The notes beneath the pieces are model-generated. The model was not told the origin of the DNA. It did no database searches and saw only the letters and a list, made by a program, of their open reading frames with translations. This document shows positions 28,720 to 39,531 of a stretch of 64,000 nt of DNA, piece after piece. The first letter of the stretch is position 1. Each line of letters starts with the position of its first letter. This DNA comes from Salinibacterium sp. ZJ450 (GTDB lineage: Bacteria > Actinomycetota > Actinomycetes > Actinomycetales > Microbacteriaceae), in NCBI RefSeq assembly GCF_011751885.2, contig NZ_CP061771.1:744001-808000 (forward strand), written 5' to 3'. Position numbers and translations under genes: made by a program.

Positions 28720-29373
28720 GCCCGCATCTTCAATTGTTCGGACGACTCCGAACTGCTCACCGGTATGCGCCTTTCCCGTGCAGCGATCGGGCGAGGCGAG
28801 CTCGTAGTCCTGCCCACCGACACCGTCTACGGGGTGGCCGCCGACGCGTTCAACCCGAAAGCGGTGCAGCGTCTGCTCGACGCGAAGGGCCGCGGGCGTC
28901 AGTCGCCTCCGCCGGTGTTGATTCCCGGCATCCCGACACTGGATGCCCTGGCCGAATCGGTGCCGGATGAAGTTCGCGCGCTGGTCAAGGACTTCTGGCC
29001 CGGCGGGCTCACCATCATTCTGCCGGCGCAGTCATCGCTGAGCTGGGACCTCGGCGAGACCCACGGCACCGTGGCGTTGCGGATGCCGAGCAACCGCATC
29101 GCGCTCGAACTGCTGTCGGAGACCGGCCCTCTGGCGGTGTCATCCGCCAACCTCACCGGTCAGCCGGCCGCTGCAACCGCGGCCGCCGCCGAAGCCATGC
29201 TCGGAGACAGTGTCGCCGTCTACCTGGACGGGGGAGACGGGGGCTCCGACCCCTCGACGATTGTGGATGCGACGTCGCTTCACCTGCCAGACGGCAAGCT
29301 GCGCATCGTGCGCCACGGCGTGATTCCCGACGAGGCGATCCGCGACGTCGTGGGAGCCGATCGATGCTCGTAA
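28717..29373 (+). CDS. tsaC: L-threonylcarbamoyladenylate synthase (TsaC/Sua5 family)
   Basis: A 218-residue enzyme that makes threonylcarbamoyl-AMP from threonine, bicarbonate and ATP for t6A modification of ANN-decoding tRNAs. The YrdC fold is shown by VVLPTDTVYGVAADAF, KGRGRQSPPPVLIPG, DFWPGGLTIIL and GPLAVSSANLTGQPA. It has only the YrdC domain, not the longer Sua5 form. The open frame runs from 27835, but ATG 28717 starts the family N-terminus and has a -10 box beside it. It overlaps the next gene by 10 nt. Confidence 0.95.
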   Translation: MARIFNCSDDSELLTGMRLSRAAIGRGELVVLPTDTVYGVAADAFNPKAVQRLLDAKGRGRQSPPPVLIPGIPTLDALAESVPDEVRALVKDFWPGGLTIILPAQSSLSWDLGETHGTVALRMPSNRIALELLSETGPLAVSSANLTGQPAAATAAAAEAMLGDSVAVYLDGGDGGSDPSTIVDATSLHLPDGKLRIVRHGVIPDEAIRDVVGADRCS

Positions 29374-30659
29374 CGGATCTCGCCGACATCATCAACGCCG
29401 CCGACGCCGGCGGCTTCCGCATTCCCCGCACCGTCTTCTACGCCATGGTGGGCGCGGTCGCCGCGATCGTCAGCTTCGGCTTGTCGCTGGTGATCTGGAA
29501 GCTCAGCATGAAGTACCGGCTCTACCCCAAGATCCGCTCCCGCGACGTACACACCCGCCCCACCCCGCGGCTCGGCGGTGTGGCCATGTTCATCGGAGTG
29601 CTCGCCGGCTTCGCGGTCGCCTCACAGCTGCCCACCTTCAGCCTCGTCTTCGCCGAGCCGTTGAAGGTCTTCGCGCTGCTCGGCTCCGCGCTCATCATCG
29701 TGCTGATCGGTGTGGCCGACGACATCTGGGATCTCGACTGGGTCACCAAACTGGCCGGTCAGATCCTGGCCGCCGGTCTGCTGGCCTGGCAGGTGCCGCT
29801 GGTCTCGTTCCCGTTCATCGAGGGCGTCGCGGTGGTGTCGCCGTTCATGTCGCTGGCGCTGACCGTGTTGCTGGTCGTGCTCGTGATGAACGCGGTCAAC
29901 TTCATCGACGGGCTCGACGGGCTGGTCGCCGGCGTCGCGATCATCGCCAACGTGGTCTACTTCGTCTACAGCTACCTGCTGCAGCTGCGCGGCAGTACCG
30001 ACTACTTCAACCTGTCCACGCTGATCTCGGTCGTGGTGATCGGTGTCTGCTTCGGATTCCTATTCCTCAACTGGCACCCGGCGAAGCTGTTCATGGGCGA
30101 CGCGGGGGCACTGCTGGTGGGCCTGCTGATGGCCGCGTCCACCGTCGCGGTGAGCGGACAGATCAGCCCAGACGAATTCACCGACGACCGGGCGTCACTG
30201 CTGCCGTCGCTGATCCCGATCGTGCTGCCGTTCGCGATCCTGCTGGTGCCGCTGCTCGACTTCGCGCTCGCGGTGTTCCGCCGTCTGCGGGCAGGCAAGT
30301 CGCCGTTCACCGCCGACCGCCAGCACCTGCATCACCGGCTGCTCGACATGGGACACAGCCACCTGCACGCCGTGCTGATCCTGTACGCCTGGACCACAGT
30401 TGTGGCGCTCGGATGCCTCGGGTTCATGTTCCTCGACACGGTGCCGACCCTGATCATCCTGGCCGTCGGACTGATCATCTGCACCGTGGTCACGCTCGCG
30501 CCACTCAGCAGGCGCAAACGCGCCGAAGCGGCCGCGCAACTCGCCTCACCGAATGACGCCGCGGCGCCGTCCGCTGAACTCGACCCGCTCGATGTGGCCT
30601 CGACGGATTCCATCCGCATCGTCCCGTCGACCACTGCCAAGGAGAAACCAACCGGATGA
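29364..30659 (+). CDS. WecA/TagO-type undecaprenyl-phosphate GlcNAc-1-phosphate transferase
   Basis: A 431-residue polytopic membrane enzyme (about eleven helices) of the MraY/WecA family that starts cell-wall glycopolymer synthesis by moving a sugar-1-phosphate from a UDP-sugar to undecaprenyl phosphate. Signatures: GVADDIWDLDWVTKL, NFIDGLDGL, NWHPAKLFMGDAGALLVG and HLHHRLLDMGHSH. Its place between tsaC and the ATP synthase operon matches that of the actinobacterial rfe/wecA gene. The last 60 residues are hydrophilic. It overlaps the AtpI-like gene by 4 nt. Confidence 0.93.
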   Translation: MLVTDLADIINAADAGGFRIPRTVFYAMVGAVAAIVSFGLSLVIWKLSMKYRLYPKIRSRDVHTRPTPRLGGVAMFIGVLAGFAVASQLPTFSLVFAEPLKVFALLGSALIIVLIGVADDIWDLDWVTKLAGQILAAGLLAWQVPLVSFPFIEGVAVVSPFMSLALTVLLVVLVMNAVNFIDGLDGLVAGVAIIANVVYFVYSYLLQLRGSTDYFNLSTLISVVVIGVCFGFLFLNWHPAKLFMGDAGALLVGLLMAASTVAVSGQISPDEFTDDRASLLPSLIPIVLPFAILLVPLLDFALAVFRRLRAGKSPFTADRQHLHHRLLDMGHSHLHAVLILYAWTTVVALGCLGFMFLDTVPTLIILAVGLIICTVVTLAPLSRRKRAEAAAQLASPNDAAAPSAELDPLDVASTDSIRIVPSTTAKEKPTG

Positions 30660-31105
30660 TCGCCGCACCCGTATTAAAGAAAGCCCTCGTCTACGGGGGA
30701 GTGCTCGCCCTGGGCATCGCCGTCGTCGGCTCCATCGTGGGTGGCATCGTGGCGGGCGGCGTCGGGGTGATCAGCGCGCTGATCGGCACCGCAATGGCAG
30801 CCCTGTTCCTCGGCATCACCGCCGGCAGCATTCTGCTCGCCAGCCGGGTCACGAAGTCCGAGGTGTTCAACCCGATCTTCTTCGCGATCGTGATGGGCGC
30901 CTGGCTGGTCAAGTTCATCGTGTTCCTGGTGCTGATCTTCCTGCTGAAGGATCAGCCCTTCATCGACCCCGTGGTGCTCTTCGTCACGATCGTGGTGGCC
31001 GTCATCGGCAGCCTGGCCGTCGACCTGATCGCGGTGACCCGTGCGCGCATGCCATACGTCAGCGACGCCGAATTGCCCGGCGACAGCAACGACGCGCTCA
31101 ATTGA
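30656..31105 (+). CDS. AtpI-like small membrane protein
   Basis: A 149-residue protein with four predicted helices (about residues 12-33, 36-62, 78-100, 106-130). Position directly before atpB and the four-helix layout match the poorly conserved actinobacterial AtpI-like protein, which in other bacteria helps assemble the c-ring. The identification rests on context more than on sequence motifs. ATG 30656 overlaps the upstream stop (ATGA). Confidence 0.7.
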   Translation: MIAAPVLKKALVYGGVLALGIAVVGSIVGGIVAGGVGVISALIGTAMAALFLGITAGSILLASRVTKSEVFNPIFFAIVMGAWLVKFIVFLVLIFLLKDQPFIDPVVLFVTIVVAVIGSLAVDLIAVTRARMPYVSDAELPGDSNDALN

Positions 31106-31214
31106 GAACGGTTCAAGTCGTAGGTGACCCGCTTTCTTTGATAGGGTCTTTGACGGCCCCCCCCACCAAAATCCATCGCCGCATGACGCCATGCCCTGAG
31201 CTTGGAGATAAGCG

Positions 31215-32027
31215 CTGCTAGTTAACGCTCTCACTTCATTTGCACCGCTTGCGAGCGGCGATTCGGAGTTCCACGGTCCTTCCATTGCGGAGTTCTTCCC
31301 CGACATTGTGCTGTTCGAGGGCACTCCGTTCGCCATGAACCGCATCATGCTCATCCGCATGCTGGCGTTCCTGGTTCTCGTCCTGATCTTCTGGCTCGGC
31401 ACGCGCAAGATGAAGATGGTCCCCGGCCGCTTCCAGAGCGCGGTCGAAATGGGCCTCGACTTCGTGCGCATCAACATCGCCGAAGATCTGCTCGGCAAGA
31501 AGGATGGCAAGCGCTTCCTGCCGTTGATCACCACGATCTTCTTCATGGTTCTATTCATGAACCTGACGGGAATCATCCCGTTCCTGAATATTGCCGGCAC
31601 GTCGGTGATCGGTGTTCCACTGGTGCTGGCCGCGGCCGCGTATATCGCGTTCATCTACGCCGGCGTCAAGAAGCACCCCGGTGCCTTCTTCAAGAACTCG
31701 CTGATGCCTCCCGGCGTCCCGCCGTTCCTGTACATCATCGTCACGCCGATCGAGTTCATCTCGACCTTCGTCCTCCGCCCGATCACGCTCACGCTCCGAC
31801 TTCTGATGAACATGGTCGTCGGTCACCTGCTGCTCGTGCTCTTCTTCTCGGCGACGCACTTCTTCTTCTTCACGCTCACTGGATTGCCGAGCCTGTTCGG
31901 GGTCGGCACGTTGGCATTCGGCATCGTGTTCACCTTCTTCGAGCTTCTGATCGCCGTACTTCAGGCGTACATCTTTGCCCTGCTGACTACTGTCTACATC
32001 CAGCTCGCGCTGGCTGAAGAGCACTAA
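31215..32027 (+). CDS. atpB: ATP synthase F0 subunit a
   Basis: A membrane stator subunit forming the proton half-channels with the c-ring. The essential arginine region is LRPITLTLRLLMNMVVGHLLL, and GIIPFLNIAGTSVIG and FELLIAVLQAYIFALLTTVYIQLAL are family motifs. In frame, the conserved N-terminus EFHGPSIAEFFPDIVLFEGTPFAMNR extends well upstream of GTG 31308, yet no ATG, GTG or TTG exists before the stop at 31209. CTG 31215 has GGAG (31204-31207) at 7-nt spacing and would give a 270-residue protein beginning (M)LVNALTSFAPLAS. I therefore annotate a CTG start. Confidence 0.93.
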   Translation: MLVNALTSFAPLASGDSEFHGPSIAEFFPDIVLFEGTPFAMNRIMLIRMLAFLVLVLIFWLGTRKMKMVPGRFQSAVEMGLDFVRINIAEDLLGKKDGKRFLPLITTIFFMVLFMNLTGIIPFLNIAGTSVIGVPLVLAAAAYIAFIYAGVKKHPGAFFKNSLMPPGVPPFLYIIVTPIEFISTFVLRPITLTLRLLMNMVVGHLLLVLFFSATHFFFFTLTGLPSLFGVGTLAFGIVFTFFELLIAVLQAYIFALLTTVYIQLALAEEH

Positions 32028-32309
<282 letters not shown>

Positions 32310-32318
32310 GCCGGTTCC

Positions 32319-32873
32319 ATGCTTCCCGAATTGGTAAACGCAGCAGCAGAAGCGACGCACAACCCGCTTCTGCCGGCTGACTACGACATCATTTGGTCGC
32401 TGATTCCGTTCGCGCTGATCCTCTTCCTCTTCTGGAAGGTCGTTCTTCCGCGGATGCAGAAGACGCTCGACGCTCGCGCCGAGGCCATCGAGGGCGGCAT
32501 GAAGCTCGCCGAGACCGCGCAGGCCGAGGCCGCAGCCGCACTCGACGAGTACAACAAGCAGCTCGCAGAGGCTCGCGCCGAGGCGGTGAAGATCCGTGAC
32601 CAGGCTCGCGCCGATGGTACGAAGATCCTCAACGACCTCAAGGTGCAGGCTTCGGCCGAGGCCGCTCGCATCACCGCTAACGCGCAGGCACAGATCGAGG
32701 CGGAGCGCCAGAGCGCACTCGTCTCGCTGCGCAGCGAGGTCGGCACGCTGGCGATCGACCTGGCTTCCGGAGTCATCGGTGAAAGCCTCAGCGACGACAA
32801 GAAGGCGTCGGCGCTCGTCGATCGCTTCCTGGCCGAGCTTGAGGCAGAAGAAGTAGCAAAGGCGAACAAGTAG
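32319..32873 (+). CDS. atpF: ATP synthase F0 subunit b
   Basis: A 184-residue stator-stalk protein: one N-terminal helix (about residues 22-43) and a long Ala/Glu-rich coiled coil that dimerises and contacts subunit delta. It begins 9 nt after atpE and ends 2 nt before atpH. Confidence 0.96.
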   Translation: MLPELVNAAAEATHNPLLPADYDIIWSLIPFALILFLFWKVVLPRMQKTLDARAEAIEGGMKLAETAQAEAAAALDEYNKQLAEARAEAVKIRDQARADGTKILNDLKVQASAEAARITANAQAQIEAERQSALVSLRSEVGTLAIDLASGVIGESLSDDKKASALVDRFLAELEAEEVAKANK

Positions 32874-32875
32874 CA

Positions 32876-33667
32876 ATGGGTTCCGCAACGAGAGAAGCAC
32901 TCGCCGAAGCAACGGCGAAACTAACCGCGCTGTCGGGCGTCGACATGGCGACGGGCGAACAGCTCTTCGCCGCGGGTCGAGCGCTCGGCGAGTCCGGCCA
33001 GCTGCGCGCTGCTCTCGCGGACCCCTCCGCTGACGCCAGCGGCAAGCAGGTGCTGGTCGCCAGGGTGTTCGCCGAGCTGAGCCCGGTCACCGTCGAGTTG
33101 CTGCAGGCCATCGCAGCGGCCCGTTGGTCGAACCAGGATGACCTGCTCGCCGGCGTGGAAGAGATTGCGATCCGCGCCACGGCAGCATCCGCTCCCGCCA
33201 CGGTCAACATCGTCGGCGAACTGTTCTCCTTCGGAAGCGCCGTGACTTCCGATTCGGAACTGGAATTGGCGGTCGGCAGCAAGCTGGGCAGCCCGAAGGC
33301 GAAGGCACAGCTGGTCAACCGGCTGATCGGGGCGAAGGCGAGCGCGCAGACTGTCGCGATCCTGGAGCACTTGGTACAGCAGCCGCGCGGGCGCCGCATC
33401 GCAGAACTGCTGCGTACGGCATCCTCGATCGTGGCCGATCAGGCAGGCCTCGCTGTGGCGACCGTGTCCACCGCAGTTCCGCTGACGAGCGCACAGCTCG
33501 AGCGGCTCCGGGTGGGTCTTGCGGCGCAGTTCAAGCGTGACCTGCAGATCAACCAGGTGATCGACCCCTCCGTCCTCGGCGGCCTGCGAGTGCAGGTCGG
33601 CGACGACGTCATCGACGGCAGCATCGCGTCGAAGCTCAACGACCTCAGACTTCAGCTCGCTGGCTGA
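32876..33667 (+). CDS. atpH: ATP synthase F1 subunit delta
   Basis: A 263-residue stalk subunit, longer than the 177-residue E. coli protein as usual in actinobacteria. The C-terminal motif [37 protein letters not shown] is the OSCP/delta signature. It joins the F1 head to the b dimer. Confidence 0.96.
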   Translation: MGSATREALAEATAKLTALSGVDMATGEQLFAAGRALGESGQLRAALADPSADASGKQVLVARVFAELSPVTVELLQAIAAARWSNQDDLLAGVEEIAIRATAASAPATVNIVGELFSFGSAVTSDSELELAVGSKLGSPKAKAQLVNRLIGAKASAQTVAILEHLVQQPRGRRIAELLRTASSIVADQAGLAVATVSTAVPLTSAQLERLRVGLAAQFKRDLQINQVIDPSVLGGLRVQVGDDVIDGSIASKLNDLRLQLAG

Positions 33668-33689
33668 CCAGCAAGGAATAGGAAAGAAC

Positions 33690-35327
33690 ATGGCAGATAT
33701 CACCATCAGCCCGGATGAGATCCGTGATGCGCTGAAGGACTTCGTCAAGTCCTATGAGCCCGGCAAGACATCCACCGCCGAGGTTGGCCACGTGACCGAC
33801 GCCGGCGACGGCATCGCGCACGTCGAGGGCCTTCCCGGTGTGATGGCTAACGAGCTCATCAAGTTCGCTGACGGGACCCTTGGTCTCGCGCAGAACCTCG
33901 ATGAGAACGAGATCGGCGCCATCGTGCTCGGTGAGTTCACCGGCATCGAAGAAGGCATGGAAGTCACCCGCACCGGAGAGGTTCTCTCCGTTCCCGTCGG
34001 TGAGGGCTACCTCGGCCGCGTCGTCGACCCGCTCGGCACCCCGATCGACGGCCTCGGCCCGGTCGCCACCGAGGGTCGCCGCGCACTCGAACTGCAGGCA
34101 CCCGGCGTGATGCAGCGCAAGTCGGTGCACGAGCCCATGCAGACCGGCATCAAGGCAATCGACGCCATGATCCCGATCGGCCGCGGCCAGCGTCAGCTGA
34201 TCATCGGTGACCGCCAGACCGGCAAGACCGCGATCGCGATCGACACGATCATCAACCAGAAGGCCAACTGGGAGTCCGGCGACGTCAGCAAGCAGGTCCG
34301 CTGCATCTACGTCGCCATCGGCCAGAAGGGCTCGACGATCGCTGCCGTCAAGGGAGCGCTCGAAGATGCCGGAGCCATGGAGTACACCACCATCGTGGCC
34401 TCTCCTGCCTCCGACCCCGCCGGCTTCAAGTACCTGGCGCCGTACACCGGGTCCGCCATCGGTCAGCACTGGATGTACCAGGGCAAGCACGTCCTGATCA
34501 TCTTCGATGACCTGTCGAAGCAGGCCGAGGCCTACCGCGCCGTGTCGCTGCTGCTGCGTCGCCCGCCGGGACGCGAAGCGTACCCCGGTGACGTCTTCTA
34601 CCTACACTCCCGCCTGCTGGAGCGTTGCGCGAAGCTGTCCGACGAGCTGGGTGCCGGCTCGATGACCGGCCTGCCGATCATCGAGACCAAGGCGAACGAC
34701 GTGTCCGCCTACATCCCGACCAACGTGATCTCGATCACCGACGGCCAGATCTTCCTGCAGTCCGACCTGTTCAACGCCAACCAGCGTCCCGCGGTCGACG
34801 TCGGAATCTCCGTGTCCCGCGTCGGTGGTGACGCCCAGGTGAAGTCGATCAAGAAGGTGTCGGGAACGCTCAAGCTCGAGCTCGCCCAGTACCGCTCGCT
34901 CGAGGCGTTCGCGATGTTCGCGTCCGACCTCGACGCCACCAGCAAGCGTCAGCTTGCCCGCGGTGCGCGACTGACCGAGCTGCTGAAGCAGCCGCAGTAC
35001 TCGCCGTACCCGGTCGAAGACCAGGTCGTGTCGATCTGGGCGGGAACCAACGGCAAGCTCGACGAGGTTCCGGTTGAGGACATCCTGCGGTTCGAACGCG
35101 AACTGCTCGACTACCTGGGCCGCAACACCTCGGTGCTGACGACGCTGCGCGACACCAACGTGCTCGACGACAACACCGTCGCGACGCTCGAAACCGAGAT
35201 TGACAAGTTCAAGCTCGAGTTCCAGACCGGCGAGGGCAAGCCCCTGGCATCGGTTGGCCGCGAAGAGTTCGAAGAACTGGCTGCCGAAGAGGTCAACCAG
35301 GAGAAGATTGTTAAGGGTCGCCGCTAG
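33690..35327 (+). CDS. atpA: ATP synthase F1 subunit alpha
   Basis: A 545-residue non-catalytic nucleotide-binding subunit. The Walker A motif is GDRQTGKTA, and LNRPPG-type [27 protein letters not shown] and the arginine-finger region [11 protein letters not shown] are present. AGGAAAGAA precedes ATG 33690. The gene is followed by a strong hairpin before atpG. Confidence 0.98.
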   Translation: MADITISPDEIRDALKDFVKSYEPGKTSTAEVGHVTDAGDGIAHVEGLPGVMANELIKFADGTLGLAQNLDENEIGAIVLGEFTGIEEGMEVTRTGEVLSVPVGEGYLGRVVDPLGTPIDGLGPVATEGRRALELQAPGVMQRKSVHEPMQTGIKAIDAMIPIGRGQRQLIIGDRQTGKTAIAIDTIINQKANWESGDVSKQVRCIYVAIGQKGSTIAAVKGALEDAGAMEYTTIVASPASDPAGFKYLAPYTGSAIGQHWMYQGKHVLIIFDDLSKQAEAYRAVSLLLRRPPGREAYPGDVFYLHSRLLERCAKLSDELGAGSMTGLPIIETKANDVSAYIPTNVISITDGQIFLQSDLFNANQRPAVDVGISVSRVGGDAQVKSIKKVSGTLKLELAQYRSLEAFAMFASDLDATSKRQLARGARLTELLKQPQYSPYPVEDQVVSIWAGTNGKLDEVPVEDILRFERELLDYLGRNTSVLTTLRDTNVLDDNTVATLETEIDKFKLEFQTGEGKPLASVGREEFEELAAEEVNQEKIVKGRR

Positions 35328-35346
35328 GTAACCAACCTGTCCGTTT

Positions 35347-35390
35347 CCGCTGATCGAGCCTGTCGAGATTTCGACATGCTCGATCAGCGG
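35347..35390. repeat. Large hairpin between atpA and atpG
   Basis: CCGCTGATCGAGCCTGTCGA (35347-35366) and TCGACATGCTCGATCAGCGG (35371-35390) pair at 19 of 20 positions around GATT. Palindromes with the core GATCGAGCCTGTCGAGAT are common dispersed elements in Microbacteriaceae as far as I recall. Here it is inside an operon rather than between operons. Confidence 0.85.
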
Positions 35391-35432
35391 GGGACATGAT
35401 CTCGACGACACCAGACTTAGGGAAAGAGACAC

Positions 35433-36326
35433 ATGGGAGCGCAACTTCGGGTCTACCGGCAGAAGATCAAGTCTGCCCAGACGATGAAGAAGATCACCCG
35501 CGCCATGGAGCTGATCTCGGCATCACGCATCACCAAGGCGCAGCAACGGGTCCTCGCATCCGGGCCGTACTCGCGCGCCGTGACGCGCGCCGTCTCCGCC
35601 GTCGCAACGTTCTCGAACGTTGACCACCTGCTGACCACCGAGCCGGCGAAGGTGGAACGTGCCGCCATTGTGATCTTCGCGTCCGACCGTGGGCTTGCCG
35701 GGGCGTTCAGCTCCAGCGTGCTCAAGGAAGCAGAGGAGCTCACCTCACTGCTGCGCAGTCAGGGCAAGGACGTCGTGTACTACCTGGTCGGCCGCAAGGC
35801 TGTCGGGTACTTCTCGTTCCGTCACCGTGACTCGGAGCAGGCATGGACCGGTCAGACCGACCAGCCGCAGTTCGAGACCGCACGCGAGATCGGCGCGGCC
35901 CTGGTGGAGAAGTTCGTGCAGCCCGCCAGCGAGGGCGGCGTCGACGAGATTCACATCGTTTACAACCGCTTCATCAGCATCGTCACCCAGGTGCCAGAGG
36001 TGGTACGTCTGCTGCCTCTCGAGGTTGTCGAAGGCGTCGAGGAGCCGGGCGAGAACGAGGTCCTGCCGCTCTACGAGTTCGAACCGGATGTCGCCAGCGT
36101 GCTTGACGCGCTGCTGCCGGTGTACATCGAGAGCCGGTTGTACAACGCGATGCTGCAGTCCGCGGCATCCGAGCATGCTGCACGTCAGAAGGCGATGCAG
36201 TCGGCAAGCGACAACGCAGACAACCTGGTGCGCGACTACACCCGCCTTGCGAACAACGCCCGCCAGAGCGAGATCACCCAGCAGATTTCCGAGATCGTCG
36301 GCGGCGCAGACGCCCTCGCCTCGTAA
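35433..36326 (+). CDS. atpG: ATP synthase F1 subunit gamma
   Basis: A 297-residue central rotor shaft. N-terminal [32 protein letters not shown] and C-terminal [41 protein letters not shown] form the coiled coil that turns inside the alpha-beta ring. GGGAAAGAG precedes ATG 35433. It follows the hairpin at 35347-35390. Confidence 0.98.
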   Translation: MGAQLRVYRQKIKSAQTMKKITRAMELISASRITKAQQRVLASGPYSRAVTRAVSAVATFSNVDHLLTTEPAKVERAAIVIFASDRGLAGAFSSSVLKEAEELTSLLRSQGKDVVYYLVGRKAVGYFSFRHRDSEQAWTGQTDQPQFETAREIGAALVEKFVQPASEGGVDEIHIVYNRFISIVTQVPEVVRLLPLEVVEGVEEPGENEVLPLYEFEPDVASVLDALLPVYIESRLYNAMLQSAASEHAARQKAMQSASDNADNLVRDYTRLANNARQSEITQQISEIVGGADALAS

Positions 36327-37817
<1,491 letters not shown>

Positions 37818-37819
37818 CC

Positions 37820-38080
37820 ATGGCCGAACTCAAGGTCAGCGTGGTCTCAGCCGACAAGGAGGTGTGGTCGGGAACTGCGAAGCAGATCGTGGCCCGCACC
37901 ACCGAGGGCGAGATCGGCATCCTGCCGGGACACGAGCCCATCCTCGCGATCCTCGCGATCGGTGATGTGCGCGTGACCACCACGAGCGGTGAACTCATCA
38001 CGGCGAAGGCTGACGGAGGATTCCTCTCGGTCGAGCACGACACGGTGACGTTGCTCGCGGGCGAGGCGGCACTGAAGTAG
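37820..38080 (+). CDS. atpC: ATP synthase F1 subunit epsilon, short form
   Basis: An 86-residue protein containing only the N-terminal beta-sandwich (LKVSVVSADKEVWSGTAKQIV...GEIGILPGHEPILAIL...). The C-terminal helical domain, which inhibits ATP hydrolysis in the 120-140-residue homologues, is missing. The stop at 38078-38080 is followed at once by a hairpin, and I see no frame in which helices continue. The open frame begins at 37787, but ATG 37820 after GGAGAA is the right start. Confidence 0.93.
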   Translation: MAELKVSVVSADKEVWSGTAKQIVARTTEGEIGILPGHEPILAILAIGDVRVTTTSGELITAKADGGFLSVEHDTVTLLAGEAALK

Positions 38081-38088
38081 GTGCCGTG

Positions 38089-38106
38089 CAGCCGGCTCGC
38101 CGGCTG
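38089..38106 (+). terminator. Terminator-like hairpin at the end of the atp operon
   Basis: CAGCCGG (38089-38095), loop CTCG, CCGGCTG (38100-38106): a perfect 7-bp stem 8 nt after the atpC stop. No U tract, which is common in high-GC genomes. Confidence 0.55.
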
Positions 38107-38122
38107 GACGCATCGCACACAG

Positions 38123-38905
38123 ATGCTGTTTCTCCTTCCACCCTCAGAAACCAAGCGTGACGGGGGAGCGGAGGGTACAAGGCTTGACCTTGGTGCCCTC
38201 CGCTTTCCTTCATTGCGGCGGCAGCGAACCGCCACGGTCGCGGCGCTCAGATCGCTCTCCGGCGACCGGGACGCGGCGCTGCGCGCGCTCAAGCTCGGCC
38301 CGAAGCAGCACGCCGAGATCGACCGCAACCGGAGTGTGCGTTCCTCCGCGCTAATGCCCGCCATCGACCGGTACACCGGCGTGCTCTACGACGCCCTGGA
38401 CGCGCCGTCGCTCAGTGCAAGCCAGCGTGACTTCGCCGCGCAGCACGTGGTCATCCACTCGGCGCTGTTCGGCCCGATCGGCGCCCTCGACCCGATCCCG
38501 GCATACCGGCTGTCGCACGACTCGCGGCTGCCCGACCTGGCGCTCGGCAAGCACTGGCGCGATGCAGCAGCCTTCGCGATCGCGACGGGGGCGGCGGGGG
38601 CGGGCGGCGGCGCTTCCGGCAACGGTTCCGGCGCTGGCCTCGTGCTCGACCTGCGCTCCGAGGCCTACGTGCACCTCGGCCCGGCGCCCGCTGGCTCCTT
38701 CTTCGTGCGGGTGGTGTCGGAGGGTGACGACGGCGTGCGCCGCGCCCTCAACCACTTCAACAAGAAGGGCAAGGGCAGCTTCGTGCGGGCGGTCATCCAG
38801 GCGGAGATCGACCACGCCGACCTTGCCTCGCTGCTTGATTGGGCGGCATCCGCCAGCGTCCGGCTGTCACCAGGGGCGCCAGGCGAGCTCGAGCTCGTTG
38901 TCTGA
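38123..38905 (+). CDS. yaaA: YaaA family peroxide-stress protein
   Basis: A 260-residue protein of the YaaA/UPF0246 family, which in E. coli limits free iron during peroxide stress and has a DNA-binding fold. Signatures: N-terminal LLPPSETKRDGG, the tract YTGVLYDALDAPSLSASQ, GPIGALDPIPAYRLSHDSRLP and C-terminal FNKKGKGSFVRAV. A Gly/Ala/Ser-rich insertion (AGAGGGASGNGSGAG) interrupts the middle. The open frame starts at 38081; ATG 38123 begins the conserved N-terminus but lacks a clear ribosome-binding site. The 3' end overlaps ogt by 39 bp on the opposite strand. Confidence 0.88.
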   Translation: MLFLLPPSETKRDGGAEGTRLDLGALRFPSLRRQRTATVAALRSLSGDRDAALRALKLGPKQHAEIDRNRSVRSSALMPAIDRYTGVLYDALDAPSLSASQRDFAAQHVVIHSALFGPIGALDPIPAYRLSHDSRLPDLALGKHWRDAAAFAIATGAAGAGGGASGNGSGAGLVLDLRSEAYVHLGPAPAGSFFVRVVSEGDDGVRRALNHFNKKGKGSFVRAVIQAEIDHADLASLLDWAASASVRLSPGAPGELELVV

Positions 38906-39436
38906 TGCCCTCGCGGCGTACCCCGCCGGTAGCCGATGGTCGATGCCCTCGTGGGTCAGTAGCCACGACTTGGTCAGAACACCCTCGCCCTGGCTGTAAC
39001 CGGTGATTCTCCCGTCGGCGTTGAGCACGCGGTGGCAGGGTACGAGCAATGCGATCGGGTTCGCCGCGACCGCCGCACCGACCGCGCGGCCGGCGGAGGG
39101 TCGGCCGGTGGCCGCGCCGATCGCCCCGTAACTGGTCACGTCGCCCCACGGTGTCTCTCGTAGGCAGTGCCAGACTGCCTGCTGGAACGGTGTGCCCTGC
39201 GGGTACAGCGGCAGCGTGAACGTGTGCCGGTCGCCGGAAAAGTACTCGGCCAGCTGCTCCGCCGCCTCGTTGAGAAGGGGGTGGGGGTTCGTCAACAGTT
39301 CGTCGGGTGGCTCGGCGGGGTCCGCGATGCTGAGGTACGTGATCGCGAAGCCGTTCGACACGACGTACAGGCGACCGATCGGCGACGGAACTGCGCGCAT
39401 GTAGAACTCGGGGTCAGGACGGGCATCAGAGGTCAT
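38867..39436 (-). CDS. ogt: Methylated-DNA-protein-cysteine methyltransferase
   Basis: A 189-residue suicide repair protein that takes the methyl group from O6-methylguanine. The active-site motif is LVPCHRVLNADG with the acceptor cysteine, preceded by the helix-turn-helix GDVTSYGAIGAATGRPSAGRAVG. Length and layout match Ogt. It is convergent with yaaA, and the last 39 bp overlap. Confidence 0.95.
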   Translation of the reverse strand: MTSDARPDPEFYMRAVPSPIGRLYVVSNGFAITYLSIADPAEPPDELLTNPHPLLNEAAEQLAEYFSGDRHTFTLPLYPQGTPFQQAVWHCLRETPWGDVTSYGAIGAATGRPSAGRAVGAAVAANPIALLVPCHRVLNADGRITGYSQGEGVLTKSWLLTHEGIDHRLPAGYAARASDNELELAWRPW

Positions 39437-39531
39437 GCCGCAGACGGTAGCCGCGGCATCCGTCGCCCGGTGTTGTCTGGTTCCGGCTCGGGGGAGAACT
39501 GCGATGGCTGCGGTCGGTGCAGGATAGGACG

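Noticed and set aside
31150-31178. TTGACG as -35 of an atp operon promoter
   Set aside because: No -10 hexamer lies at suitable distance; the real promoter could not be placed.
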